From positions 124,001 through 188,000 of the forward strand of contig NZ_BARF01000047.1 in NCBI RefSeq assembly GCF_000367365.1: a DNA stretch of 64,000 bases. Reading direction: 5' to 3'. How positions within the stretch are numbered: position 1 is the first letter of the stretch; each line of letters starts with the position of its first letter. Under the pieces are notes generated by a model that was given only the letters and a program-made list of their open reading frames with translations, was not told where the DNA came from and did not search any database. Of the stretch, positions 40,661 to 48,873 are shown one piece after another. The DNA is from Streptomyces prunicolor NBRC 13075. Its GTDB lineage: Bacteria > Actinomycetota > Actinomycetes > Streptomycetales > Streptomycetaceae. Made by a program: the position numbers and the translations under genes.

Positions 40661-42706
40661 TCAGCGGCAGTCCGCTGCCACGATCCCGGAGCCCTCCCCC
40701 TTCGCCGGTACCAACAGCATTTGTCCCACGCTGAGTTCGGTTCGCTTGCCCATGTCGTTGCGTTCCTGCAGGTCCTCGACGGTCGTGCCGTACTCGCAGG
40801 CGATCGCGGAGAGCGTGTCACCGCGTACGACGAAATGGATGTGGAAGGAGAGGGACGGCGTCGGCCGCAGGATGGGCCCGGTCATGATCGGCACAGGAAG
40901 CCGCGCGGGGTAGCTCGGCGTGGGCCCGAGATCGGGGTAGCTCGGCCACGCCGTGTACATCGAGACTGCCGCCGTCGGCAGTCGGTAGGACTGCGTGTAG
41001 GGCTCGGAGGAGTCGGAGCCGAACAGGGCGATCCCCCACACCACGCCCGCCACGGCCACGGCACCCATGGTCACCTTGCCGACCGTGCGTTGCCGCGCGA
41101 GTTCCTGGACGACCAGGTTCGACGCGCTCCTGGTACTCCGCCGGGCCGTTGTCGGGCCGGCCGGTGCGGCCACGGTACGCAGGGCCAGGGGGACCGGTGC
41201 CCCGATGTCCAGGCCGAGGCGGGCGAGTTCGCCGCGCAGGGCCGGCACCGCCGCCTTGTCGCGTGCGGCGGCCGCGACGAGGTCGTCCAGGCGCCCGCGC
41301 GGGTCCCGGGGGCAGTCCAGGAGGTAGCCCTGGGTCCAGCTGAGCACCCAGCGCGCGCGGCCCGCGCCGGCCAGTGCCTGCCCGGTCAGCGCGTACAGGG
41401 CCTCGGTGAGCTGCTCCTCGGGCTCGGGTGCGTCGGTGAGACGACGGGTCAGCTCTGTCTGCTGCCCGCGTTCCAGCAGGCCGAGCACGGTGGCGAGCGT
41501 GGGGCGCGCGAGCGCGTGGGTGTCGCTCGCCGCGTCGAGCAGGAGGCTCGCGAGTTCGATGGCGAACGCCTCGGCGGCCAGGTCGGCCCACGCCGACCGC
41601 GGCAGTGCCGTCGCCGAGTGCCCGCTTTCGCCGAGCATCTTGCGCTGCACGCGGGTCACCGGTGACGTCTCCGCGATCAGCGGGCCCTCCTCGGCGACGG
41701 TCCTCGGGGGCGTGGCGGGCAGCGCCTCGATCAGGGCCAGCCGTCGGGCCAGCGGTGGGTGGGAGTCCAGCGGGGAACGGTCCAACTCGACGGGGTGCGC
41801 GCGCAGTTCGGCCATCCGCTCGCGCACCGGCGGGTCGCCCATCATGGCGGTGAACGCCTCGAACACGTCCTCGGGCACGAACCCGAGCCGGTGTACGGGC
41901 CGTAGATACCGGCTCTCGAACCCGGCCCAGGTGATGCCGAGCGCGTGGACGGCGCGCAGCGCCCGGGCGGTCACCTCGGGGCCGACCACGGCTGCCGCCT
42001 CGGCGTCCGCCTCCAGCTCCTGGCGGCGGCGCACCGCCAGCGACAGCCGCAGGTACATCCAGGCGTAGGCGCCGATCGCCGCCTGGTACAGCCAGGCGTA
42101 CCCGACCCGGCCCTGGTCCGACTGTGCGGTCATGCGCAGCCGGAACAGGGTGGAGCGCAGCGACGCGGCCCCTCTGTAGGTGATCGCGCCGAACCGGGTG
42201 TGCCGACCCGCGTAGTGCCCGAGTTCGTGGCAGAGCACGGCCCGCAGTTCCTCCGGCTTCAGCCAGCGGAGCAGCGGAACGCCCAGGTTCATGGTCCGCT
42301 CCCCGACCGCGAAGCCGAGCAGTCGGGCGTCCTCCGACACCGACGCGTTGGCCTGCGACGTCAGGTAGATCCGGGTGGGCGGCCGGGTGCGCAGCTGTCC
42401 GGACAGTTCCTCGACCAGCCGCCACAGGCCGGGCGCGTCGGCGCGGCGCAGGAAAACGGCGTCGGGCGGGGGTTCCTCCGTGCGGCTCACGGTGCCTATT
42501 CCGTACAGCAGGGCGGAGGCCGCCGGGATGCTGCCGGCCAGTGCGAGGGACCAGTTGCCGGCCCGTGAGGGGAACTCGACCATCCCCCACAGCGTGAGCC
42601 AGACGAGTGCCGCGTCGGCCGCGAGGAGGGTGAACGCCACGACGTAGAACCCGGCGAGCATCCCCACGGCGAACAGCCCGCGTAACCACCCCAGGACAGT
42701 CGTCAC
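40661..42706 (-). CDS. M48-family membrane metalloprotease with C-terminal LysM domain; TTA codon 8
   Basis: 681 residues from GTG 42706, in a GTGA overlap with the sigma-factor gene. Two N-terminal helices (about 8-75) precede the M48 domain with zinc motif VLCHELGHYAGRH and the third ligand region ELEADAEAAAV. A long helical region follows, then a membrane helix near residue 560 (VTMGAVAVAGVVWGIALFG) and a LysM domain at the C-terminus (VRGDTLSAIACEYGTTVEDL). LysM binds peptidoglycan, so the protease is probably anchored facing the wall. Codon 8 (42683-42685) is TTA, implying dependence on bldA. Confidence 0.88.
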   Translation of the reverse strand: MTTVLGWLRGLFAVGMLAGFYVVAFTLLAADAALVWLTLWGMVEFPSRAGNWSLALAGSIPAASALLYGIGTVSRTEEPPPDAVFLRRADAPGLWRLVEELSGQLRTRPPTRIYLTSQANASVSEDARLLGFAVGERTMNLGVPLLRWLKPEELRAVLCHELGHYAGRHTRFGAITYRGAASLRSTLFRLRMTAQSDQGRVGYAWLYQAAIGAYAWMYLRLSLAVRRRQELEADAEAAAVVGPEVTARALRAVHALGITWAGFESRYLRPVHRLGFVPEDVFEAFTAMMGDPPVRERMAELRAHPVELDRSPLDSHPPLARRLALIEALPATPPRTVAEEGPLIAETSPVTRVQRKMLGESGHSATALPRSAWADLAAEAFAIELASLLLDAASDTHALARPTLATVLGLLERGQQTELTRRLTDAPEPEEQLTEALYALTGQALAGAGRARWVLSWTQGYLLDCPRDPRGRLDDLVAAAARDKAAVPALRGELARLGLDIGAPVPLALRTVAAPAGPTTARRSTRSASNLVVQELARQRTVGKVTMGAVAVAGVVWGIALFGSDSSEPYTQSYRLPTAAVSMYTAWPSYPDLGPTPSYPARLPVPIMTGPILRPTPSLSFHIHFVVRGDTLSAIACEYGTTVEDLQERNDMGKRTELSVGQMLLVPAKGEGSGIVAADCR

Positions 42707-43410
42707 CGGCTCTCTCCCCGTCTGCGGTCCAGTGCCGCGCGCGCCCGGGCGAGCATCTCCGGGTCCGCCTCGAAAGCCGCCCGCAGCCATGCCTCCGCGG
42801 TGCGCAGGGCCAGGACGACGGGGTCCCGGCCGAGGCCGACGCGGCTCGCGGCCGGCCGGCCCGGACCGGCCGGCTCCGGGTCGGACATGAACGGGTCGTG
42901 CCTGCTCGTGTCGTCCGCGGCCATGTCCAGCGCCTCCTTGAGCGTCCGGCGTGCCTTGGAGACGTTGGCGGCGACGCCGCCGCGCGTCATCCGCAGCGTC
43001 TTGGCGATCTCGTTCTGGGACCAGCCGTGCAGACAGAACAGCACCATCGTGACCCGCTGCCGCGGCGGCAGGGCGGCCAGCAGCCGCAGCGCCTCGCGTG
43101 CCTCCGCGCTCTGTTGGGGGCTCGCCCGGACCGGCACCGGCAGATCCGGCAGCCGGTCCTGGCCCGTTCTGCGCCTGCGCTGGGCCTTCCACAGCCGCTG
43201 GACCGCGGCCCGGTACACCCACGCCTCGGGCAGCTCGTACCCGGCGATGCGGTCCCAGGCCCGGTAGGCCTCCAGGAACGCCTCCTGGGTGACGTCCTCG
43301 GCGTCCTCGCGGCTGCCGCAGAGCATGATCACCTGCGCCAGGACCCGGCCGTACGCGCACGCGAAGAAGGTCTCGAAGTCCCGTGGCCCCGGGGCCTGTT
43401 CGACGCTCAC
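42703..43410 (-). CDS. ECF-type RNA polymerase sigma factor
   Basis: 235 residues from GTG 43410 in a GTGA overlap with a small upstream gene. Region 2 is seen in CGSREDAEDVTQEAFLEAYRAWDRI and region 4 in LPPRQRVTMVLFCLHGWSQNEIAKTLRM. A C-terminal extension of about 65 residues follows region 4. No classical anti-sigma factor is encoded here; instead the next gene, coupled by overlap, is an M48-LysM membrane protease. That arrangement suggests the small upstream protein or the protease controls the sigma factor. Confidence 0.88.
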   Translation of the reverse strand: MSVEQAPGPRDFETFFACAYGRVLAQVIMLCGSREDAEDVTQEAFLEAYRAWDRIAGYELPEAWVYRAAVQRLWKAQRRRRTGQDRLPDLPVPVRASPQQSAEAREALRLLAALPPRQRVTMVLFCLHGWSQNEIAKTLRMTRGGVAANVSKARRTLKEALDMAADDTSRHDPFMSDPEPAGPGRPAASRVGLGRDPVVLALRTAEAWLRAAFEADPEMLARARAALDRRRGESR

Positions 43411-43640
43411 CGGTGCTCCGCCCCGGCCGGCTCGACGGCCGCCGCCGAACGCGCGATCAGCATCTCGCCGTCGGCGCGCGTGACCTCGACCGTGCCACCG
43501 GGCCCGGCCGCCCGCACGACCGTGGCCAGCGCGTGCGCCCGCGCACGCTCCCGCACCGGCTGCGTCCACAGCACCGCCAGCGCGTACACCAACTGTGTAC
43601 AGGCCGGCACCACGACCACCACCACAGGTTCGACAACCAT
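43407..43640 (-). CDS. Small 77-residue protein, first gene of the sigma-protease operon
   Basis: AAGGGA lies seven bases before ATG 43640. The N-terminal third is strongly hydrophobic (VVEPVVVVVVPACTQLVYAL), the rest amphipathic with RARAHALATVV and GGTVEVTRADGEM. Its stop overlaps the sigma-factor start (GTGA). No known family is recognised. Its size and position would fit a small membrane partner of the sigma factor. Confidence 0.6.
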   Translation of the reverse strand: MVVEPVVVVVVPACTQLVYALAVLWTQPVRERARAHALATVVRAAGPGGTVEVTRADGEMLIARSAAAVEPAGAEHR

Positions 43641-43907
43641 CTCAGGGTCCCTTCCACAGGATCACAGCAGCGACACCCTGATACAGCCACCAGTGCCCAA
43701 CTGGTTTACCCGGGACGGCAATTCAGAATCCTGGCCCCCATGGCCGCGGCGCCGTCGGGCTCGTACGGTCCCCGCCCGGTGCCGGGTTGTCGCGGCCGGG
43801 CGAGCAGGCCGTTTCCCCGCCCCCTTCCGTGACGCGGAAGGGCTATTGCGGCCCCGCGCCCCCCTTCCGGACGATGTCGCCATCACCCAACGACGGGAGC
43901 CGCAACG

Positions 43908-44972
43908 ATGCCGCACACCACCGCCTTCGCCAGGAACCAGTGGTACGTCGCCGCCTACAGCCACGAGGTCGGCCGCGACCTGCTCGGCCGCACGATCCTC
44001 GGCGAACCCCTCGTCTTCTACCGCACCGAGGACGACGGCACCGCCGTAGCCCTGCACGACCGGTGTGTGCACCGGCGGTTCCCGCTCTCCGAGAGCCGCC
44101 TCGACGGGGACCGGATCGTGTGCGGCTACCACGGCTTCACCTACGACACGACGGGCACCTGCGTGTACGTGCCGGGCCAGAAACGCATCCCCCGCACCGC
44201 CCGCGTCGCCTCGTACCCGGTGGTCGAGCAGGACGCGTTGGTGTGGGTGTGGATCGGCGACCCGGCGCTCGCGGACCCGCAGGTCATCCCCCGCGCCCCG
44301 CACCTCGCCTCCCCCGGCTGGGTCACCGTCAGCGGCATGGAACCGATCGACGCCGACTACGGCCTCCTCGTCGACAACCTCCTCGACCTCTCCCACGAGA
44401 CGTATCTGCACGGCGGTTACATCGGCTCCCCCGAGGTCGCCGAGACGCCGATCACCACGGAGGTCGACGAGGGCGCCGGCGTCGTACGGGTGAGCCGGCA
44501 CATGGGCGACGCCGAATGCCCGCCGTTCTACGCCAAGTCCACCGGAATACAAGGGCGGATCACCCGCTGGCAGGACATCGAGTACCACGCGCCGTGCCTG
44601 TATCTGCTGCACAGCCGGATCGCCCCGGTCGGCGTCCTGCCCGAGGAGGACGGCAGCGACCCGAACGGCTTCCACACCGAGATCACGTACGCCATCACGC
44701 CCTCCTCGGACGGCAAGGTGTACGACTTCTGGGCGGTCTCGCGCGACTGGGCCACGGACGACGCCGAGGTCACCGAGTTCCTGCGCGGCAACAACCACAC
44801 CGTCGTCATGCAGGACGTCGACGCGCTCAACCTCCTTCAAAAGACGCTGGGTTCGGAGCGCGGCGGCTATCAGGAGCTGAGCATCAACATCGACACCGGT
44901 GGTCTCGCGGCCCGCCGTATCCTCGCCCGGCTGGTCGAGGAGGGCGCCAAGCCCGTGGAGAGGGTCCAGTGA
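43908..44972 (+). CDS. Rieske non-heme iron oxygenase (VanA-like)
   Basis: 354 residues. The Rieske [2Fe-2S] ligands are in CVHRRFPL and CGYHGF (about residues 48-72). The mononuclear iron site is in NLLDLSHETYLHGG (about 152-165). The layout matches vanillate O-demethylase and related aromatic oxygenases that demethylate or hydroxylate aromatic acids using O2 and electrons from a reductase. The stop overlaps the start of a 59-residue gene, which overlaps the reductase gene, so all three are coupled. The exact substrate is unknown. Confidence 0.9.
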   Translation: MPHTTAFARNQWYVAAYSHEVGRDLLGRTILGEPLVFYRTEDDGTAVALHDRCVHRRFPLSESRLDGDRIVCGYHGFTYDTTGTCVYVPGQKRIPRTARVASYPVVEQDALVWVWIGDPALADPQVIPRAPHLASPGWVTVSGMEPIDADYGLLVDNLLDLSHETYLHGGYIGSPEVAETPITTEVDEGAGVVRVSRHMGDAECPPFYAKSTGIQGRITRWQDIEYHAPCLYLLHSRIAPVGVLPEEDGSDPNGFHTEITYAITPSSDGKVYDFWAVSRDWATDDAEVTEFLRGNNHTVVMQDVDALNLLQKTLGSERGGYQELSINIDTGGLAARRILARLVEEGAKPVERVQ

Positions 44973-45148
44973 CCGCTCCGACCGGCGAGGTCTACCGCAT
45001 CGACTGGCTGCCGGGTACCGATGTCCTGCACGGCACCTGCCACTGCGGCCGCGAGCACACGTCCCAGGACCCGATCGAGATGTGGGAGTGGATGCTCGCC
45101 CACCCCAGCGGCCACGCCGTCGACGAAGCACAGGGAGCCGACGCATGA
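44969..45148 (+). CDS. 59-residue Cys/His protein between oxygenase and reductase
   Basis: GTG 44969 lies in a GTGA overlap with the oxygenase stop, and the stop lies in an ATGA overlap with the reductase start. The sequence includes LHGTCHCGREHTSQDP, whose Cys-His-Cys-x3-His pattern could bind zinc or iron, and EMWEWMLAHPSGH. I know of no family. Its tight linkage on both sides suggests it is an assembly factor, a small subunit or a coupling device for the oxygenase system. Confidence 0.75.
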   Translation: MTAPTGEVYRIDWLPGTDVLHGTCHCGREHTSQDPIEMWEWMLAHPSGHAVDEAQGADA

Positions 45149-46080
45149 CCAGCTACGAGGCCGAACTCGTCGTAGAGCGGCGGGAGTTCGCAGCCGACGG
45201 CGTCCTCGCCCTCACCCTGCGCCACCCGCTCGGCGAGCAACTCCCCGCCTGGGAGCCGGGCGCCCACATCGACGTCGTCCTCGGCCCCGACCTGGAGCGC
45301 CAGTACTCGCTGTGCGGCGACCCGGCCGACCGTACGGCGTGGCGGATCGCGGTGCTGCGGGAGCCGGACGGGCGGGGCGGATCGGCGTACGTGCACGGGC
45401 AGTTGGGGCAGGGCGACAAGGTGCGGGTGCGCGGACCGCGCAACCACTTCCGGCTGGAGCCCGCCCCTCGCTACCGCTTCGTCGCGGGCGGCATCGGCAT
45501 CACCCCCATCCTCCCGATGCTGGCCGCGGCCGAGGCGGCGGGCGCGGAGTGGACCCTGCTCTACGGCGGTCGCACCCGCGACTCCCTAGCGTTCACCGAG
45601 GAGTTGGGCCGCTACGGCGACCGCGTCACCGTCGCTCCGCAGGACGAGGTCGGACTGCTCGACCTGCCCTCGGTACTGGATGCCGTACCCGAAGGCACTC
45701 TCGTCTACTGCTGCGGTCCCGGGCCGCTGCTCGACGCGGTCGAGGCGCGCTGCCCCGGGGGAATCCTGCACGTGGAGCGGTTCCAGCCGAAGGCCCAAGT
45801 CGCGGGCGCCGACAGCGAGTTCGAGGTCGTGCTGGAGCAGAGCGGGAGGACGGTCACCGTCCCGGTGGGCGTGTCCGTGCTCGACACCGTGCGCGCCGCC
45901 GGGGTCGAGGTGCTGTTCTCCTGCACCGAGGGCACCTGCGGGACCTGCGAGACCGATGTCCTCGAAGGCACCCCGGACCACCGGGACTCGGTGCTGAGCG
46001 AGGAGGAACGGGCGGCCGGCGAGACGATGCTCATCTGTGTCTCGCGCTGCCTGGGGAAGCGGCTCGTCCTGGATCTGTGA
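45145..46080 (+). CDS. Phthalate-dioxygenase-type reductase (VanB-like)
   Basis: 311 residues. A flavin-binding barrel (about 5-100, with RQYSLCGDP) and an NAD(P)-binding domain (about 105-215, with VAGGIGITPILPM and YCCGPGPLLDAV) are followed by a plant-type [2Fe-2S] ferredoxin domain with the ligands SCTEGTCGTCETDV and a distal Cys in MLICVSRC. It passes electrons from NAD(P)H to the Rieske oxygenase encoded two genes upstream. Start ATG 45145 overlaps the 59-residue gene. Confidence 0.92.
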   Translation: MTSYEAELVVERREFAADGVLALTLRHPLGEQLPAWEPGAHIDVVLGPDLERQYSLCGDPADRTAWRIAVLREPDGRGGSAYVHGQLGQGDKVRVRGPRNHFRLEPAPRYRFVAGGIGITPILPMLAAAEAAGAEWTLLYGGRTRDSLAFTEELGRYGDRVTVAPQDEVGLLDLPSVLDAVPEGTLVYCCGPGPLLDAVEARCPGGILHVERFQPKAQVAGADSEFEVVLEQSGRTVTVPVGVSVLDTVRAAGVEVLFSCTEGTCGTCETDVLEGTPDHRDSVLSEEERAAGETMLICVSRCLGKRLVLDL

Positions 46081-46084
46081 GGAC

Positions 46085-46146
46085 ACGGGCCGATCCGTGA
46101 CGACGCGGGCCGGATCCGTGACGACACGAGCCGGATCCGTGACGAC
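46085..46146. repeat. Three direct repeats of about 21 bases downstream of the reductase gene
   Basis: Units at 46085-46104, 46105-46125 and 46126-46146 share CCGGATCCGTGACGAC; the first lacks one G. An 11-base direct repeat (GAGCGCACTTC) follows at about 46165-46200. All lie in the gap before the importer operon. Confidence 0.9.
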
Positions 46147-46208
46147 GCCGGACGACGCGACAAGAGCGCACTTCACGACACGGCAGGAGCGCACTTCGGT
46201 AACTGTCA

Positions 46209-46218
46209 ACAATATTGT
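46209..46218. promoter_or_regulatory. AT-rich palindrome upstream of the importer operon
   Basis: ACAATATTGT is a perfect palindrome in a setting (GTCAACAATATTGTGAG) like the operators of FCD-type GntR regulators. It lies 120 bases before the binding-protein gene. AT-rich sequence of this kind is rare in the window. Confidence 0.5.
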
Positions 46219-46338
46219 GAGCACTAGGCATTGACCTGGCCGCGACGGGGCCCTACGTTCCCGCTCAACACCCATTGAGCACCACTGTGCGATCTGCGCA
46301 CAGCCTGTCGGAACACCGTCGTCTGCACAGGAGTTGCC

Positions 46339-47307
46339 ATGCGTCGTCTGCTCGTCGGCCTCGCGGCCGGATCCATGCTGGTCGCCGCGTCGGCCTGCGG
46401 TTCGTCCGGCAACGGAGCGTCGGACAACACCAGTTCGCCCACCGGTACCACCACGGTCAAGGTGGGGGTCATCCCCATCGTCGATGTCGCCCCGCTCTAC
46501 CTCGGCCAGAAGGAAGGCTTCTTCAGCAAGCACGGCCTGAAACTGACCATGACCCTCGCGCAGGGCGGCGCGGCCATCGTGCCGGGTGTGGTCAGCGGCC
46601 AGTTCCAGTTCGGCTTCTCCAACATGACCTCGCTGATGCTCGCCCAGTCCAACGACGTCCCCGTGAAGGCCATCGCCAACGGCGTCGCCTCAACGGGCGT
46701 GTCCGGCAAGGACTTTGGTGCCCTCGTCGTCAAGAAGGGCAGCACCCTCAAGTCGGCGAAGGCACTGGAGGGCAAGAAGGTCGCGGTCAACACGCTGAAG
46801 AACATCAACGAGACGGCCGTACGCGAATCCGTCCGCAAGGCCGGCGGCGACCCGGACAAGGTCAAATTTGTCGAGCTGGCCTTCGACCAGATGCCGGCCG
46901 CGCTCGACAAGGGCCAGATCGACGCCGCGATGGCCGTCGAACCCGCCCTCACCACCATGCTGAACCAGGGCGCCCAGCAGATCGCCTGGCCGCTGGTCGA
47001 CGTCGCGCCGAACCTCACCGTCGCCATGTACTTCACGTCGACGGCGTACGCGACGAAGAACCCGGACGTGGTGAAGAAGTTCCAGGAGGCCACCGCCGAA
47101 TCGCTGGCCTATGCCGACGCGCATCCGGACGAGGTCCGCCAGATCGTCGCCACCTACACCAAGGTCCCCGCCGGCGTGCTGGCGAAGGTGATCCTGCCCA
47201 AGTGGCCCGCCGATCCGAACCGTTCGTCGATCGAGGCGCTGGAGAAGCTGAGCGAGACCGACGGCCTCTTCAAGAAGACCCCCGACCTGAACACGCTGCT
47301 CCCGTGA
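46339..47307 (+). CDS. SsuA/TauA-like solute-binding lipoprotein
   Basis: 322 residues with AGGAG five bases before the ATG. A lipoprotein signal ends at VAASAC (Cys20). The mature part is an NMT1/SsuA-type binding protein (VGVIPIVDVAPLYLGQKEGFF, LEGKKVAVNTLKN, IDAAMAVEPALT). The family binds sulfonates, nitrate, pyrimidine precursors or aromatic acids. The Rieske oxygenase operon just upstream suggests an aromatic or sulfonated substrate. It is coupled by GTGA to the first permease gene. Confidence 0.92.
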   Translation: MRRLLVGLAAGSMLVAASACGSSGNGASDNTSSPTGTTTVKVGVIPIVDVAPLYLGQKEGFFSKHGLKLTMTLAQGGAAIVPGVVSGQFQFGFSNMTSLMLAQSNDVPVKAIANGVASTGVSGKDFGALVVKKGSTLKSAKALEGKKVAVNTLKNINETAVRESVRKAGGDPDKVKFVELAFDQMPAALDKGQIDAAMAVEPALTTMLNQGAQQIAWPLVDVAPNLTVAMYFTSTAYATKNPDVVKKFQEATAESLAYADAHPDEVRQIVATYTKVPAGVLAKVILPKWPADPNRSSIEALEKLSETDGLFKKTPDLNTLLP

Positions 47308-48077
47308 GAGGACTGAACACCGCACTCGGTGCGGCCGGACTCGCGGCCTTCCTCGCCCTCGGCGAGGTCGTGCCGCGCGTCGGCATCGTCAAGGAGGCCT
47401 ACTTCCCGCCGACCAGCCGCATCGCGTCCGCGTTCTGGGACGAACTCCAGGACGGCGCGTTCTGGTCGGCGCTCGACGACACCCTCACCGGCTGGGCCCT
47501 GGGCCTGGCGATCGCCGTCGGCGCGGGCATCGTCGTCGGCGTCCTGCTCTCCGTCGTCCCGTACCTCCGCGAGGCGACCGCCTCGACGATCGAGTTCCTG
47601 CGCCCGATCCCGTCGGTCGCCCTCATCCCCCTCGCGGTGCTGTTGTACGGCACCGAACTGAGGTCAGTGCTATTGCTCGTCGTCTACGCCTCGTTCTGGC
47701 AGATCCTCATCCAGGTCCTCTACGGCGTCCAGGACGTCGACCCGGTCGCCGAGGAGACGGCACGGTCGTACGGTCTGGGCACCTGGGCCCGGGTGCGGCA
47801 CGTGCTGTGGCCGAGCGCGCTGCCGTACGTCATGACGGGGGTACGGCTGGCGGCGGCCGTCGCGCTGATCCTGACCATCACGGCCGAACTGGTCATCGGG
47901 GCACCGGGGTTGGGCGCGACCATCATGGTCGCGCAGACCTCGCAGGCCGTACCGGAGATGTACGCGCTGATCGTGGTGACCGGTCTGCTGGGGCTGCTCA
48001 TCAACGTGGGCGCGCGTACGGTGGAACGGCGGGCGCTGGCCTGGCACCAGTCGGTGCGCGGGGAGGTGGCGGTGTGA
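47304..48077 (+). CDS. SsuC/TauC-like ABC permease
   Basis: 257 residues from GTG 47304 (GTGA overlap). It has six membrane helices and the permease loop EETARSYGLGTWARVRHVLWP that contacts the ATPase. It works with the second permease (48074-48853), the ATPase (48874-49701) and the lipoprotein upstream. Two different permease genes suggest a heterodimeric pore, which is less usual in SsuC-type systems. Confidence 0.92.
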   Translation: MRGLNTALGAAGLAAFLALGEVVPRVGIVKEAYFPPTSRIASAFWDELQDGAFWSALDDTLTGWALGLAIAVGAGIVVGVLLSVVPYLREATASTIEFLRPIPSVALIPLAVLLYGTELRSVLLLVVYASFWQILIQVLYGVQDVDPVAEETARSYGLGTWARVRHVLWPSALPYVMTGVRLAAAVALILTITAELVIGAPGLGATIMVAQTSQAVPEMYALIVVTGLLGLLINVGARTVERRALAWHQSVRGEVAV

Positions 48078-48853
48078 GGCGGGCTCTGATCCGGCTGCTG
48101 TTCGTGGTCGCGCTCCCGGCTGTGCTGCTCTCCGTCTGGTGGCTGGCGTCGGACGGCAGCACCAATGTGTTCTGGCCACCGCTGCGGACGATCCTCAGAA
48201 CGTTCCCGGACGTGTGGACCGCCCACCGGTTCACGACGGACGTGGTGCCCAGCATCCTGCGGCTGACGGCCGGTTACGCCACGGCGGCCGTGGTCGGCGT
48301 CGCGCTCGGCACGGTGATCGGCTCGTACCGGCGGGTGCGCGCGGTGTGCGAACCGGTCCTGGAGTTCCTGCGCGCGGTGCCGCCGCCGGTGCTGGTGCCG
48401 GTCATCATGCTGTTCGCGGGCATCGGCGACACGATGAAGATCGTGGTCATCACGAGCGGCTGCGTCTGGCCCGTCCTCCTCAACACGGTCGAGGGCGTCC
48501 GCGCGGTCGACCCGGTCATGAAGGAGACGGCCCTCTCCTACGGCATCACCGGTGCCGCCCGGTTGCGCACGCTGGTGCTGCGCTCGGCGAGCCCGCAGAT
48601 CTTCACGGGGCTGCGCCAGGCGCTGTCCATCGGGATCATCCTCATGGTCATCAGCGAGATGTTCGCGGGCACCGACGGACTGGGCTACACCGTCGTCCAG
48701 TTCCAACGCAGCTTCGCCGTCCCGGACATGTGGACGGGCATCCTCGTCCTCGGGATGCTGGGGTTCCTGCTCTCCGTCGTCTTCCAGGTGGTCGAGCGGC
48801 GGGTGCTCGGCTGGTACCACGGCCTGCGCGCCGCCGCCCGCCGAACCCCGTGA
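48074..48853 (+). CDS. Second SsuC/TauC-like ABC permease
   Basis: 259 residues from GTG 48074 (GTGA overlap with the first permease). Six helices and the loop KETALSYGITGAARLRTLVLR. It is homologous to the preceding permease and probably pairs with it. The operon continues into the ATPase gene after about 20 bases. Confidence 0.92.
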   Translation: MRRALIRLLFVVALPAVLLSVWWLASDGSTNVFWPPLRTILRTFPDVWTAHRFTTDVVPSILRLTAGYATAAVVGVALGTVIGSYRRVRAVCEPVLEFLRAVPPPVLVPVIMLFAGIGDTMKIVVITSGCVWPVLLNTVEGVRAVDPVMKETALSYGITGAARLRTLVLRSASPQIFTGLRQALSIGIILMVISEMFAGTDGLGYTVVQFQRSFAVPDMWTGILVLGMLGFLLSVVFQVVERRVLGWYHGLRAAARRTP

Positions 48854-48873
48854 ACATCGTGAAAGGGCGGTCC

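Noticed and set aside
43908..46080. Naming the oxygenase and reductase vanA and vanB
   Set aside because: The family fits, but the extra 59-residue gene and the missing VanR or vanillate context do not allow a substrate-specific symbol.
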